A DNA stretch of 7,467 bases from an uncultured Clostridium sp. (GTDB lineage: Bacteria; Bacillota; Clostridia; TANB77; CAG-508), in the NCBI GenBank assembly GCA_905203195.1, contig CAJKVD010000034.1, positions 1 to 7,467 on the forward strand, in the 5' to 3' direction. Below, in pieces: positions 1 through 6,444 of this stretch; position 1 is the first letter of the stretch, and each line of letters opens with the position of its first letter. The notes under the pieces were generated by a model. That model did no database searches, was not told where the DNA came from, and saw only the letters and a list, made by a program, of their open reading frames with translations. Both the position numbers and the translations under genes were made by a program.

Positions 1-60
1 GCTCAAACCCGCGACCTCTGCCTTGGCAAGGCAGCGCTCTATCAACTGAGCTATTCCCGC
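1..60 (-). tRNA. tRNA-Gly (anticodon GCC), 3' end cut off by the window edge
   Basis: Read on the minus strand, positions 60 to 1 give tRNA bases 1-60 in canonical numbering. There is a 7-base acceptor strand (GCGGGAA), a D stem GCTC/GAGC, and an anticodon stem CTGCC/GGCAG around the loop TTGCCAA, so the anticodon is GCC (glycine). The T stem begins GCGGG and the T loop reads TTTGAGC. The 3' half of the T stem, the acceptor strand and CCA lie outside the window. It decodes GGC/GGU in translation. Oddity: base 19 is A instead of the near-invariant G, and base 56 is U instead of C, so the usual G19-C56 tertiary pair is replaced by A19-U56. Bases 1-60 fit the numbering with no insertion, so this looks like a functional gene. 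Confidence 0.95.
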
Positions 61-88
61 ATATATACCTTTTCTTGGTACGTTTATT

Positions 89-117
89 ATGATACCAAAT
101 TTTTTCTTTGTTGTCAA
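89..117 (-). promoter_or_regulatory. Promoter of the tRNA-Gly gene
   Basis: On the minus strand, TTGACA (112-117) is followed after exactly 17 bases by TATCAT (89-94), a sigma-A type promoter with one mismatch in the -10. Transcription would start near 82, giving a leader of about 20 bases before tRNA base 1 at position 60. The -35 lies only about 20 bases after the stop of the upstream membrane/spermidine-synthase-like gene, and I see no terminator between them, so read-through into the tRNA is also possible. Confidence 0.8.
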
Positions 118-137
118 GGTATATATAAATGTTTTTT

Positions 138-1613
138 CTAATTTCCGATTGGTGTAAAATCATCAGTTGCAATTTTTACATTAGTATTAAAATCTAATAC
201 TTCTGTATCTAGCAAGTCTTTGTATTCCGAATATTTATTTTCATTGACTTCTGGATTTCCTTTTATTCCAACTAATATTAAGTTTTGATATTGAGTTTTG
301 TCATCTGTTTTTACTGTATATATTTTTACATTATCAAATACTGCTTTATATGTTGCATATTCATATTTGGCAAACTTTGATTGTTCTCCTTCTAGTGATG
401 ATAATATATTTGTTATTACCATACCGTTTGAATTTAATCTTTCTTTAACTTTACACATTGCTTCATATGTAGTTAATTCAAATGGTGCATTTAATCCTTT
501 GAATGCATCTATTAAAATAGTATCATATTTTTCTTTACTATAATTTATGTAGCTTCTTCCATCTTGGTGATATATTTTCAAGTTTGTATTGTTTATATCT
601 AAACCAAATTCTTGTGTTGCTAAATCTGTCATAGTATTATCTATTTCTACTACGTCTATTTGTTTTCCTACGTATTTTTCCAAATAATGCCTGGGATATG
701 TGTATGCTGCTCCACCTATTATTAAGGTTTTGTTTGCATCTTTATTGTTATAGTCAAATAAATCATAGTATTTTAAGTATTGTGCACCCATCTCTCCCGT
801 CTCTTGGTTTATGTATGATTCTAACCCTGTATCAACTTGTAGTGTTTTATATTCACCATTTTGGTTTTTTATATCTTTTACCCATATTCTACTATATTCC
901 GAGTCGACATCTTTTATGATTTCTTTATGTTCTTTTTTGAATAAATTTTTTCCAAATATATATGCAAATATTATTAATACTAATATTCCAACTATTTTGA
1001 TAAAATATTTTTTATTTTTATTAGGATATAGTATAATTGATAAGAAATATAGTATTATGCTGCTACCTAAAATTATGTTTCTTACCCCTATATTTGGTAT
1101 TAATATAAAACCCGCTATAAAAGTGCCTATGATACTTCCTATTGTTGATAAAGATGATATTTTTCCTGATACTTTTCCTACTTCTTTTTCCTCATCATTT
1201 TTTAATCTTACAGCTATTGGTGATGCCGTCGCTAACATAAAACTTGGTATTCCAAATAAAAACATTGCTGATATGATTGCTACAGTGATTAAACTTGGTA
1301 TTGTCTCAGCTAATTGGTTTACTATTATTGTTTCGAATATTGATATAAAACTAGTACTTATAGCTGAAATTAATATAAATTGTGATAAATCTTTTAGATC
1401 TTTATTTTTATCTGCTATTTTTCCTCCTACCCAATATCCTAAACTCATGCTTATAAGCATGATACCTATTATTGTTGTCCAAATGAGATTAGAGCTTCCC
1501 ACATATGGAGATAATACTCTTGCAGCTACTAGCTCTAATACCATTCCCATTGCACCACATATAAAGACAGTTAATTCTAGTTTATAATTTTTTATTTTTT
1601 TTATTTTTTCCAT
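138..1613 (-). CDS. Fused membrane / spermidine synthase-like protein
   Basis: The protein is about 491 residues with two halves. Residues 1-225 hold roughly seven hydrophobic helices (near 12-34, 43-63, 76-99, 107-136, 151-176, 177-196 and 204-222). Residues 240-491 resemble the Rossmann-type aminopropyltransferase/methyltransferase fold of spermidine synthases. Visible motifs are GGAAYTYPR at 300-308 in the nucleotide-binding loop, VVEIDN near 321-326, DGR near 351-353, IDAFKG near 368-373, and a C-terminal TDDFTPI. These match the 'fused MFS/spermidine synthase' group. The classical GGGDG loop of true SpeE is absent, so polyamine synthesis is not assured and the substrate is unknown. I prefer the ATG at 1613 because GGCGG (1619-1623) sits 5 bases before it; the ATG at 1625, four codons earlier, has no ribosome site. 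It starts about 31 bases after the topA stop and is probably co-transcribed with topA. It ends with TAG. Confidence 0.85.
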   Translation of the reverse strand: MEKIKKIKNYKLELTVFICGAMGMVLELVAARVLSPYVGSSNLIWTTIIGIMLISMSLGYWVGGKIADKNKDLKDLSQFILISAISTSFISIFETIIVNQLAETIPSLITVAIISAMFLFGIPSFMLATASPIAVRLKNDEEKEVGKVSGKISSLSTIGSIIGTFIAGFILIPNIGVRNIILGSSIILYFLSIILYPNKNKKYFIKIVGILVLIIFAYIFGKNLFKKEHKEIIKDVDSEYSRIWVKDIKNQNGEYKTLQVDTGLESYINQETGEMGAQYLKYYDLFDYNNKDANKTLIIGGAAYTYPRHYLEKYVGKQIDVVEIDNTMTDLATQEFGLDINNTNLKIYHQDGRSYINYSKEKYDTILIDAFKGLNAPFELTTYEAMCKVKERLNSNGMVITNILSSLEGEQSKFAKYEYATYKAVFDNVKIYTVKTDDKTQYQNLILVGIKGNPEVNENKYSEYKDLLDTEVLDFNTNVKIATDDFTPIGN

Positions 1614-1644
1614 TCTTACCGCCATTCTAGTTTATATTTTTTAT

Positions 1645-3729
1645 TTAACTTTCTTGCATTTTTTTCTTTTTTGTCTTAGTAGTTTTTCGTGTATTCTTTT
1701 TGGATTTTTGGGTTGTAGTTTTTACATCTGCTGCATCTTCTGGATTCCATTTTTCACCAACTTTTGGTTTATTCCATGAAATGTAATTACATGATTTTGG
1801 ATTATTTTCACATATATAATAATTTTTTCTTCTTTTTGTTTTTCTTACTTGTACTTTTGCTCCACATTTTGGACAAGGTACATCAATAGTTTCTACTATT
1901 GGTTTTATATTTCTACATTCAGGAAATCCTGGACATGCTAAAAACTTTCCATATCTTCCATATTTATATACCATCATTCTTCCACATTTTTCACACTGTA
2001 CATCAGATACTTCATCTACTAATTTTACATGCTCTAATTCTTTTTCTACTTTTTCTACTTCTTGTTCAAATGGTCCATAAAATTCACGAATCATTCTTTT
2101 CCACTCTTCTTTTCCTTCTGCTATTTCATCAAATTCGTTTTCTATTTTAGCTGTGAATTCTACATTTATAACATCTGAAAAGTTTTCAATTAATAATTTG
2201 TTTACTATTTTTCCTAATTCTGTTGGTTGTAATTGTTTTTGTATTTTTTCAATATATCTTCTTTCTAATATTGTTGTAATTGTAGGAGAATAGGTACTAG
2301 GTCTTCCTATTCCTTTTTCTTCTAGCATTTTTACTAGACTTGCTTCTGTATATCTTGCTGGTGGCTCTGTAAAACTTTGTTTTGGATTTATTTTTTCAAG
2401 TTTTACTTCTTGATTTTCTACTAATTCTGGCAATAATCCTTCTTCTTGTTCTTCTTTCCCATCTGTTCCTTCTACATATAATGTCATGAACCCCTTAAAT
2501 TTTAAATTCTGTCCATTTGCTTTAAAATCATATTCATTTGCTTTTATATTTACTGCCATTGTGTCATAAACTGCTGGCTTCATTTGACTTGCCATAAAAC
2601 GATTATATATTAATTTATATAACTTGTATTGATCTAATGTTAATTCATCTTTTATGCTGTCCGGATCTATATTTATATATGTTGGTCTTATACCTTCATG
2701 GGCATCTTGCGCGTCTTTTCCTGTTTTATAATAACGATTTTCATAATATTTTTCTCCGTATTTAGCTATTATTTGCTCTTTTGCTGCTGCTCTGGCTTCT
2801 TCTGAAATTCTTGTAGAATCTGTTCTCATATATGTTATTAATCCTACTGTTCCTTTTTCGGAAATTTTTACTCCCTCATACAAACCTTGTGCTACAGACA
2901 TTGTCTTCTTTAATGTAAATCCTAGTTTTCTTGATGCTTCTTGTTGCATCGTACTTGTAGTAAAAGGTGGTGCAGGTGTTCTTTTTCTTTCACCTTTTTT
3001 TACTTCTGTTACAGTGTATTTGGCATTTTTTATATTTTCTAAAATCTTATTGGTTTCTTCTTGTGAATGGATTTCTTGCTTTTTCCCATTTTTACCAAAA
3101 TATCTTGCTTGGAATATTTTTTTGCTTTTTTCTTCTTTTAAGTCTGCATATATATTCCAGTACTCTTCTGGTATAAACTTTTCTATTTCTTCTTCTCTAT
3201 CAACTATTAATTTTACTGCCACTGATTGAACTCTACCTGCTGAAAGTCCTCTTTTTACCTTTTTCCATAAAACTGGACTTATTTTGTATCCCACTATTCT
3301 ATCTAATACTCTTCTTGCTTGCTGTGCGTCAACTAAATTTATGTCTATATTTCTTGGTTCTTTTATAGCTTTTTGTACTGCTGTTTTTGTTATTTCATTA
3401 AATGTTACTCTTGTTATTTTTTTTGATTCATCATTTAGTATTGTTGCTAAGTGCCAAGCTATTGCTTCTCCTTCACGATCAGGGTCAGTTGCTAAATATA
3501 CAGTTTTTGCTTGCTTTGCATCTTTTTTTAATGATTTTATTAGATCCCCTTTTCCTCTTATATTTATATATTGTGGTTCAAAATCATGCTCTATATCTAT
3601 TCCCATTTTTGATTTTGGTAAATCTCTGATATGTCCCATTGATGCTACTACTTTAGTGCTTCCACCTAAGAACTTTTTTATTGTATTTGCTTTTGCTGGA
3701 GATTCAACTATTATTAATCTATCTGCCAT
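1645..3729 (-). CDS. topA: DNA topoisomerase I (type IA)
   Basis: This 694-residue enzyme relaxes negatively supercoiled DNA by cutting and passing single strands. The length matches Firmicutes TopA (about 690 residues) rather than the longer E. coli form. The N-terminal TOPRIM domain has Glu9 in the VESPAKA motif and the acidic set D82, D84, E86 in TDPDREGEA, which bind Mg2+. The catalytic tyrosine is Tyr300 in GLITYMRTDS. Near 450-480, EPPARYTEASLVKMLEEKGIGRPSTY is the usual conserved region. Two C-terminal zinc ribbons follow, with Cys at 579, 582, 599, 605 and at 619, 622, 640, 647. A Lys/Thr-rich tail (about 670-690) should bind DNA. The start ATG has GGAAGGA (3741-3747) 11 bases upstream, a rather long spacing. 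The gene has its own promoter and is followed closely by the membrane/spermidine-synthase-like gene. No residue expected for activity is missing. Confidence 0.98.
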   Translation of the reverse strand: MADRLIIVESPAKANTIKKFLGGSTKVVASMGHIRDLPKSKMGIDIEHDFEPQYINIRGKGDLIKSLKKDAKQAKTVYLATDPDREGEAIAWHLATILNDESKKITRVTFNEITKTAVQKAIKEPRNIDINLVDAQQARRVLDRIVGYKISPVLWKKVKRGLSAGRVQSVAVKLIVDREEEIEKFIPEEYWNIYADLKEEKSKKIFQARYFGKNGKKQEIHSQEETNKILENIKNAKYTVTEVKKGERKRTPAPPFTTSTMQQEASRKLGFTLKKTMSVAQGLYEGVKISEKGTVGLITYMRTDSTRISEEARAAAKEQIIAKYGEKYYENRYYKTGKDAQDAHEGIRPTYINIDPDSIKDELTLDQYKLYKLIYNRFMASQMKPAVYDTMAVNIKANEYDFKANGQNLKFKGFMTLYVEGTDGKEEQEEGLLPELVENQEVKLEKINPKQSFTEPPARYTEASLVKMLEEKGIGRPSTYSPTITTILERRYIEKIQKQLQPTELGKIVNKLLIENFSDVINVEFTAKIENEFDEIAEGKEEWKRMIREFYGPFEQEVEKVEKELEHVKLVDEVSDVQCEKCGRMMVYKYGRYGKFLACPGFPECRNIKPIVETIDVPCPKCGAKVQVRKTKRRKNYYICENNPKSCNYISWNKPKVGEKWNPEDAADVKTTTQKSKKNTRKTTKTKKKKMQES

Positions 3730-3782
3730 TTTATTTTCATTCCTTCCAAATGCGTATTTGCATCTTTTTTTAATCTTACACT

Positions 3783-3811
3783 ATTTTAGACTATCTTGAT
3801 GGATTTTGCAA
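3783..3811 (-). promoter_or_regulatory. Promoter of topA
   Basis: The minus strand reads TTGCAA (3806-3811), a 17-base spacer, then TAAAAT (3783-3788), close to the sigma-A consensus. The predicted start near 3776 gives a leader of about 46 bases. The site lies between the terminator of the DUF6514-like gene and topA, which fits topA being its own transcription unit. The leader carries a small near-palindrome, CAAATACGCATTTG (3747-3760), touching the ribosome site; its role is unknown. Confidence 0.7.
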
Positions 3812-3832
3812 GCATTTTTTTTAGTATTTTTG

Positions 3833-3871
3833 AGATAAAATTAGCTACAGTATTATTTTTACTGTAACTAA
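3833..3871 (-). terminator. Rho-independent terminator after the DUF6514-like gene
   Basis: Twelve bases after the gene's stop codon, the arms 3860-3871 and 3841-3852 pair over 12 positions (11 Watson-Crick plus one G·U) around a 7-base AT loop. On the minus strand the stem is followed by TTTTATCT. It separates this gene from the topA promoter. The stem is AT-rich but long, and the U-run is short and interrupted, so strength is uncertain. Confidence 0.7.
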
Positions 3872-3883
3872 TTCTTTAAATAT

Positions 3884-4219
3884 TTACATGATTTTTTGAT
3901 TAGAGCAATCTGGTACTAAATCTTTTATTATTTCTTCCACTGCCATTGGAGTTACTTCCATTTCTTTAAATATTGATAGTAAATTTTCTATTTTATTTTC
4001 GTCTTGACTTATGTTTCTAACTTCTCTTGATTCAATTTTTATATTATCTGGTATATATTCTGTTTTTACTACACTTATTCCAAATTTTGCATAACAATTA
4101 TTTTGTTTTGAATCTTGATTATCAATTCTTTTATAATATTCTAGTTTTATTGGGTAGTGTATTCCTTCTTTTTCTAATTTTGATTTTTCGATAAATTTGC
4201 CTCCAAAAAATGTTCTCAT
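3884..4219 (-). CDS. Small DUF6514-like protein of unknown function
   Basis: This is a 111-residue soluble protein with no signal peptide or membrane segment. The middle and C-terminal part, from YAKFGISVV (about 43-51) through VRNISQDENKIENLLSIF (67-84) to VTPMAVEEIIKDLV (89-102), resembles my recollection of the DUF6514 family of Clostridia: a 'YGIEV' strand, then 'NIS-x-D-x-x-K' leading into a 'LL' helix, then 'VTP/VSP' and a terminal helix. Family length is about 100 residues, so it appears complete. The function of the family is not known to me. The start is well supported by AAGGGGG with 7 bases between it and the ATG. The gene has its own promoter and terminator, so it appears to be a single-gene unit between the Y-family polymerase gene and topA. 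The family assignment is from memory and moderate; the coding call is firmer. Confidence 0.7.
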   Translation of the reverse strand: MRTFFGGKFIEKSKLEKEGIHYPIKLEYYKRIDNQDSKQNNCYAKFGISVVKTEYIPDNIKIESREVRNISQDENKIENLLSIFKEMEVTPMAVEEIIKDLVPDCSNQKIM

Positions 4220-4261
4220 TACAAATCCCCCTTAACTTACAGTTTTCTCAATGTCTTTTCT

Positions 4262-4290
4262 ATCATAACTCCTATAATAAATTATTTCAA
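4262..4290 (-). promoter_or_regulatory. Promoter of the DUF6514-like gene
   Basis: The minus strand has TTGAAA (4285-4290), a 17-base spacer and TATGAT (4262-4267), each close to the sigma-A consensus. The start is predicted near 4255, giving a leader of about 35 bases that contains the AAGGGGG ribosome site. No clear operator is visible. The upstream dinB-like gene lacks an obvious terminator, so some read-through from it is possible. Confidence 0.7.
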
Positions 4291-4356
4291 GTGTTTTTTG
4301 GAAATTTTTACCTTTTTTCATTGACATTGTTTGTGTATTTTCGACACATATAAAAT

Positions 4357-5571
4357 TTAGTTGTTTTTGTTGTTATTTTTTAATTCTTTTATTTCCATCC
4401 TTCCTGCTCTTGTTATAAAGTTGTATCCATACTTTTCTTTTAACTCATCTACTACTTTATCTAACTTTTCTTGCCTTTTATCATCTTTTGGTTCAAATAA
4501 TGATGTTTGTTGCATATCATTTTCTTGTAAATTTTCTACTCTTATTCCTATTAGCCTAATTTGTGTATATGGTTTATACATTTTTTTTAATATGTTTTTA
4601 GCTTTTTGATAAATTTCTTTTGTACTTGCGGTTGGATATTGTAATTTTTCTTGATGACTTGTGTCTATAAAATCATTGGTACGTAATTGAACATTTACTA
4701 CTTTTGCTTTCATTTTATATTTTCGTAATCTATATGTTACTTGTTCTGTTAATGCTAGTAAAATTTCTTCTAATTTTTCTAATTCTGTTATATTTTGTGG
4801 TAGTGTTGTTGAATTTCCTATACCTTTTGGTTTTTCTGCTAAATATTTTACTTCACTATTATCTATTCCATTTGCATATTCCCACATTTGCAATCCATGT
4901 TTTCCAAATTTTTTTGTTAGTGTTGATTTGTTTGTTTTTGCTAAATCTCCTATTTTTCTTATTTGCATGTTTTGCAATTTTGGAACGGTTCTTCTTCCTA
5001 ACATAAATAATTCAGATATTGATAATGGCCACATTTTTGTTGGTATTTCTTTTTGATATAGTGTATGTATCTTATCTGGTTTTGTAAAATCTGAAGCCAT
5101 TTTGGCTAATAATTTATTGTTTGCTACTCCTATATTTACTGTAAATCCTAGTTCTTTTTTTACTCTTAAATGTATTTCTTGTGCTACTTCAATTAATGTT
5201 CTTTTCATTAAGTAATTTGTCATGTCTAAAAAGCATTCATCTATACTAAATCTTTCTATTTTATCTGTATATTCTGATAGTAATTTAAATAATTGATCTG
5301 AATATTTTTTGTATACTTTATAATCTGATTTATATATTTTTATATTTGGACATTTAATTCTTGCTTGATATATCGTTTCTGCTGTTTTTATTCCAAATTC
5401 TTTTGCTTTTGGACTTTTGGCTAGCACTATTCCTGAACGTTTACTTTCATCTCCCCCAATGATTGCTGGAATTTCTCTTATGTCTATTTTACTTCCATTT
5501 TTTATCATTTCTACAGCTGTCCAACTTAAGAATGCATTATTTACATCAACATGTAAAATTTGCCTTTCCAT
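4357..5571 (-). CDS. dinB: Y-family DNA polymerase (DinB / Pol IV-like)
   Basis: This 404-residue translesion DNA polymerase has the order palm/fingers, helix-hairpin-helix thumb, little-finger domain and clamp-binding tail. The catalytic acids are all present: Asp9 in HVDVN, and Asp111 and Glu112 in SIDECFLD. Phe14 occupies the steric-gate position that excludes ribonucleotides. The little-finger domain covers roughly 240-345. A beta-clamp binding motif QTSLF lies at 355-359, followed by a Clostridia-typical RAGRMEI tail. The motif HVDVNNAFLSW differs from Pol IV's HVDMDxFFA; I recall the NxAFLSW form as a common Clostridia subgroup, so it may be a paralogue of canonical dinB. The start is the ATG at 5571: AGGTGAT (5576-5582) is its ribosome site and overlaps an upstream in-frame GTG (5580), which I reject as the start. 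Expression is probably DNA-damage linked, judging from a LexA-like box in the promoter. Confidence 0.93.
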   Translation of the reverse strand: MERQILHVDVNNAFLSWTAVEMIKNGSKIDIREIPAIIGGDESKRSGIVLAKSPKAKEFGIKTAETIYQARIKCPNIKIYKSDYKVYKKYSDQLFKLLSEYTDKIERFSIDECFLDMTNYLMKRTLIEVAQEIHLRVKKELGFTVNIGVANNKLLAKMASDFTKPDKIHTLYQKEIPTKMWPLSISELFMLGRRTVPKLQNMQIRKIGDLAKTNKSTLTKKFGKHGLQMWEYANGIDNSEVKYLAEKPKGIGNSTTLPQNITELEKLEEILLALTEQVTYRLRKYKMKAKVVNVQLRTNDFIDTSHQEKLQYPTASTKEIYQKAKNILKKMYKPYTQIRLIGIRVENLQENDMQQTSLFEPKDDKRQEKLDKVVDELKEKYGYNFITRAGRMEIKELKNNNKNN

Positions 5572-5588
5572 TAATATCACCTGTTGTA

Positions 5589-5617
5589 ATTATAGAACTT
5601 TTGTTTGCGTTTGTCAA
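5589..5617 (-). promoter_or_regulatory. Full-consensus promoter of the dinB-like gene
   Basis: The minus strand reads TTGACA (5612-5617), exactly 17 bases, then TATAAT (5589-5594), a perfect sigma-A match. Transcription would begin near 5582, leaving only about 11 untranslated bases before the ATG at 5571, nearly all of them the ribosome site. A promoter this strong on a mutagenic polymerase suggests repression, which fits the LexA-like site in the spacer. Confidence 0.85.
5595..5606. promoter_or_regulatory. Candidate degenerate LexA/SOS box in the dinB promoter spacer
   Basis: The plus strand reads GAACTTTTGTTT, one mismatch from the Gram-positive LexA core GAAC-N4-GTTC known from Bacillus. 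It lies wholly between the -35 and -10, where repressor binding would block RNA polymerase. One half-site is perfect and the other is degenerate. A match this short could arise by chance in AT-rich DNA; the location and the gene's known SOS association in other bacteria are the main support. Confidence 0.45.
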
Positions 5618-5625
5618 GACTTTTT

Positions 5626-5661
5626 ATAAAAATAATAAAGATATATTTTTTACATATATCT
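5626..5661 (-). terminator. Terminator-like hairpin after the SDR gene
   Basis: Thirteen bases after the SDR stop, arms 5654-5661 and 5639-5646 form an 8-bp stem AGATATAT/ATATATCT with a 7-base loop, followed on the minus strand by a T-rich tail (5638 down to 5626). The stem contains only one G-C pair, so it may be weak. The placement between the SDR stop and the dinB promoter supports the call. Confidence 0.5.
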
Positions 5662-5674
5662 CTATCAATCTAAA

Positions 5675-6418
5675 CTATTGAATTTTTCTTTTTTGAATTC
5701 TGTACGTTATTTTAGAAATCAAATTATTTGGAGTTATTTTTGAAAAAAATCTAGCTAGTTTTATATCAGTTCCAGGTACAATATAGAATTTGTTTTTTTC
5801 TAATTTACTTATTGCATATTCTGCTATTTTCATGCTATTTGCTTCTCTTAGATGAAATTTTACATTTGCAACTTTATTAAAATTTGTATTTACTGGACCA
5901 GGGCAAAGTATTGAAATCTTTACATTTGATTTTTCTTGTTTTAATTCTTCTCTTATGCTTTCACTTAATCTTACCACATATGATTTTGTTGCGTAATATG
6001 TGCTCATAAGTGGACCTGGCATAAAACCTGCAATAGATGCAACATTTAATATTTTACCGCTATTTTTGTTTTTAAAATTAATCAAATATAATTTTGTTAG
6101 AATATGATATGCAATCACATTTGTTTGTATCATTTTTATTTCTTTTTCTAAACTTGTTTTTGTAAAATCTCCACAATCACCGAATCCTGCATTATTTACT
6201 AATAAATCTATATCTTGGACTTGTTCATATACTTTTTTGCAATTTTCTTCAATTGACAAATCTGTTACTATGATTTCTGCTTTTTTTAGTTCTTTAGCTA
6301 CTTTTTTTAACTTTTCTTCATTTCTTGCTACTAGAACTACTTCGTATCCTTTTTTATCTAAAACTTTAGCTATATCTCTTCCTATTCCTGAAGACGCCCC
6401 TGTTACAAGTGCTTTCAT
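5675..6418 (-). CDS. Short-chain dehydrogenase/reductase (SDR), classical type
   Basis: This 247-residue cytosolic NAD(P)-dependent oxidoreductase has a full set of classical SDR motifs: TGASSGIG at 6-13 for cofactor binding, Asp53 in VTDLS, NNAG at 75-78, Asn100, catalytic Ser128 in NVASIAGF, Tyr141 and Lys145 in the YxxxK motif, and CPGPVNT at 172-178. Arg32 after the second strand (VARNEEKL) suggests a preference for NADP(H). It resembles the broad DltE/YqjQ-like group (COG0300 type) of uncharacterised oxidoreductases; the substrate cannot be told. The C-terminal 30 residues are basic with hydrophobic stretches, possibly a peripheral membrane contact. The start is well supported by AGGAGG (6427-6432) with 8 bases to the ATG. 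I see no promoter directly upstream; a 66-bp palindrome separates it from the preceding membrane gene, so it is probably expressed from that gene's transcript. It ends with TAG. Confidence 0.93.
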   Translation of the reverse strand: MKALVTGASSGIGRDIAKVLDKKGYEVVLVARNEEKLKKVAKELKKAEIIVTDLSIEENCKKVYEQVQDIDLLVNNAGFGDCGDFTKTSLEKEIKMIQTNVIAYHILTKLYLINFKNKNSGKILNVASIAGFMPGPLMSTYYATKSYVVRLSESIREELKQEKSNVKISILCPGPVNTNFNKVANVKFHLREANSMKIAEYAISKLEKNKFYIVPGTDIKLARFFSKITPNNLISKITYRIQKRKIQ

Positions 6419-6444
6419 ATTCGATTCCTCCTATTTATTTTCTT

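Noticed and set aside
811..1587. A 258-codon open frame on the plus strand opposite the membrane/spermidine-synthase-like gene
   Set aside because: It lies wholly antisense to a gene with clear family motifs, has no recognisable domain or convincing ribosome site, and such long shadows are expected opposite AT-rich coding sequence.
1614..1625. ATG at 1625 as the start of the membrane/spermidine-synthase-like protein
   Set aside because: No ribosome site precedes it, while GGCGG sits 5 bases before the ATG at 1613. The choice is not certain and changes only four residues.
3284..3799. A 171-codon plus-strand open frame opposite the start of topA
   Set aside because: It is antisense to the TOPRIM region of a well-supported topA and crosses its promoter; no independent support.
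4336..4352. TGTGT/ACACA hairpin just after the dinB-like stop as a terminator
   Set aside because: Only 5 bp with a 7-base loop and no following U-run.
4321..4354. Plus-strand TTGACA followed by TATAAA as a possible antisense promoter
   Set aside because: The spacer is 22 bases, too long for a sigma-A promoter, and no plus-strand gene follows.
5571..5580. Upstream GTG (5580) as the dinB start
   Set aside because: It overlaps the ribosome site AGGTGAT that serves the ATG at 5571, and nothing precedes it as a ribosome site; the predicted transcript start is only about 2 bases upstream.
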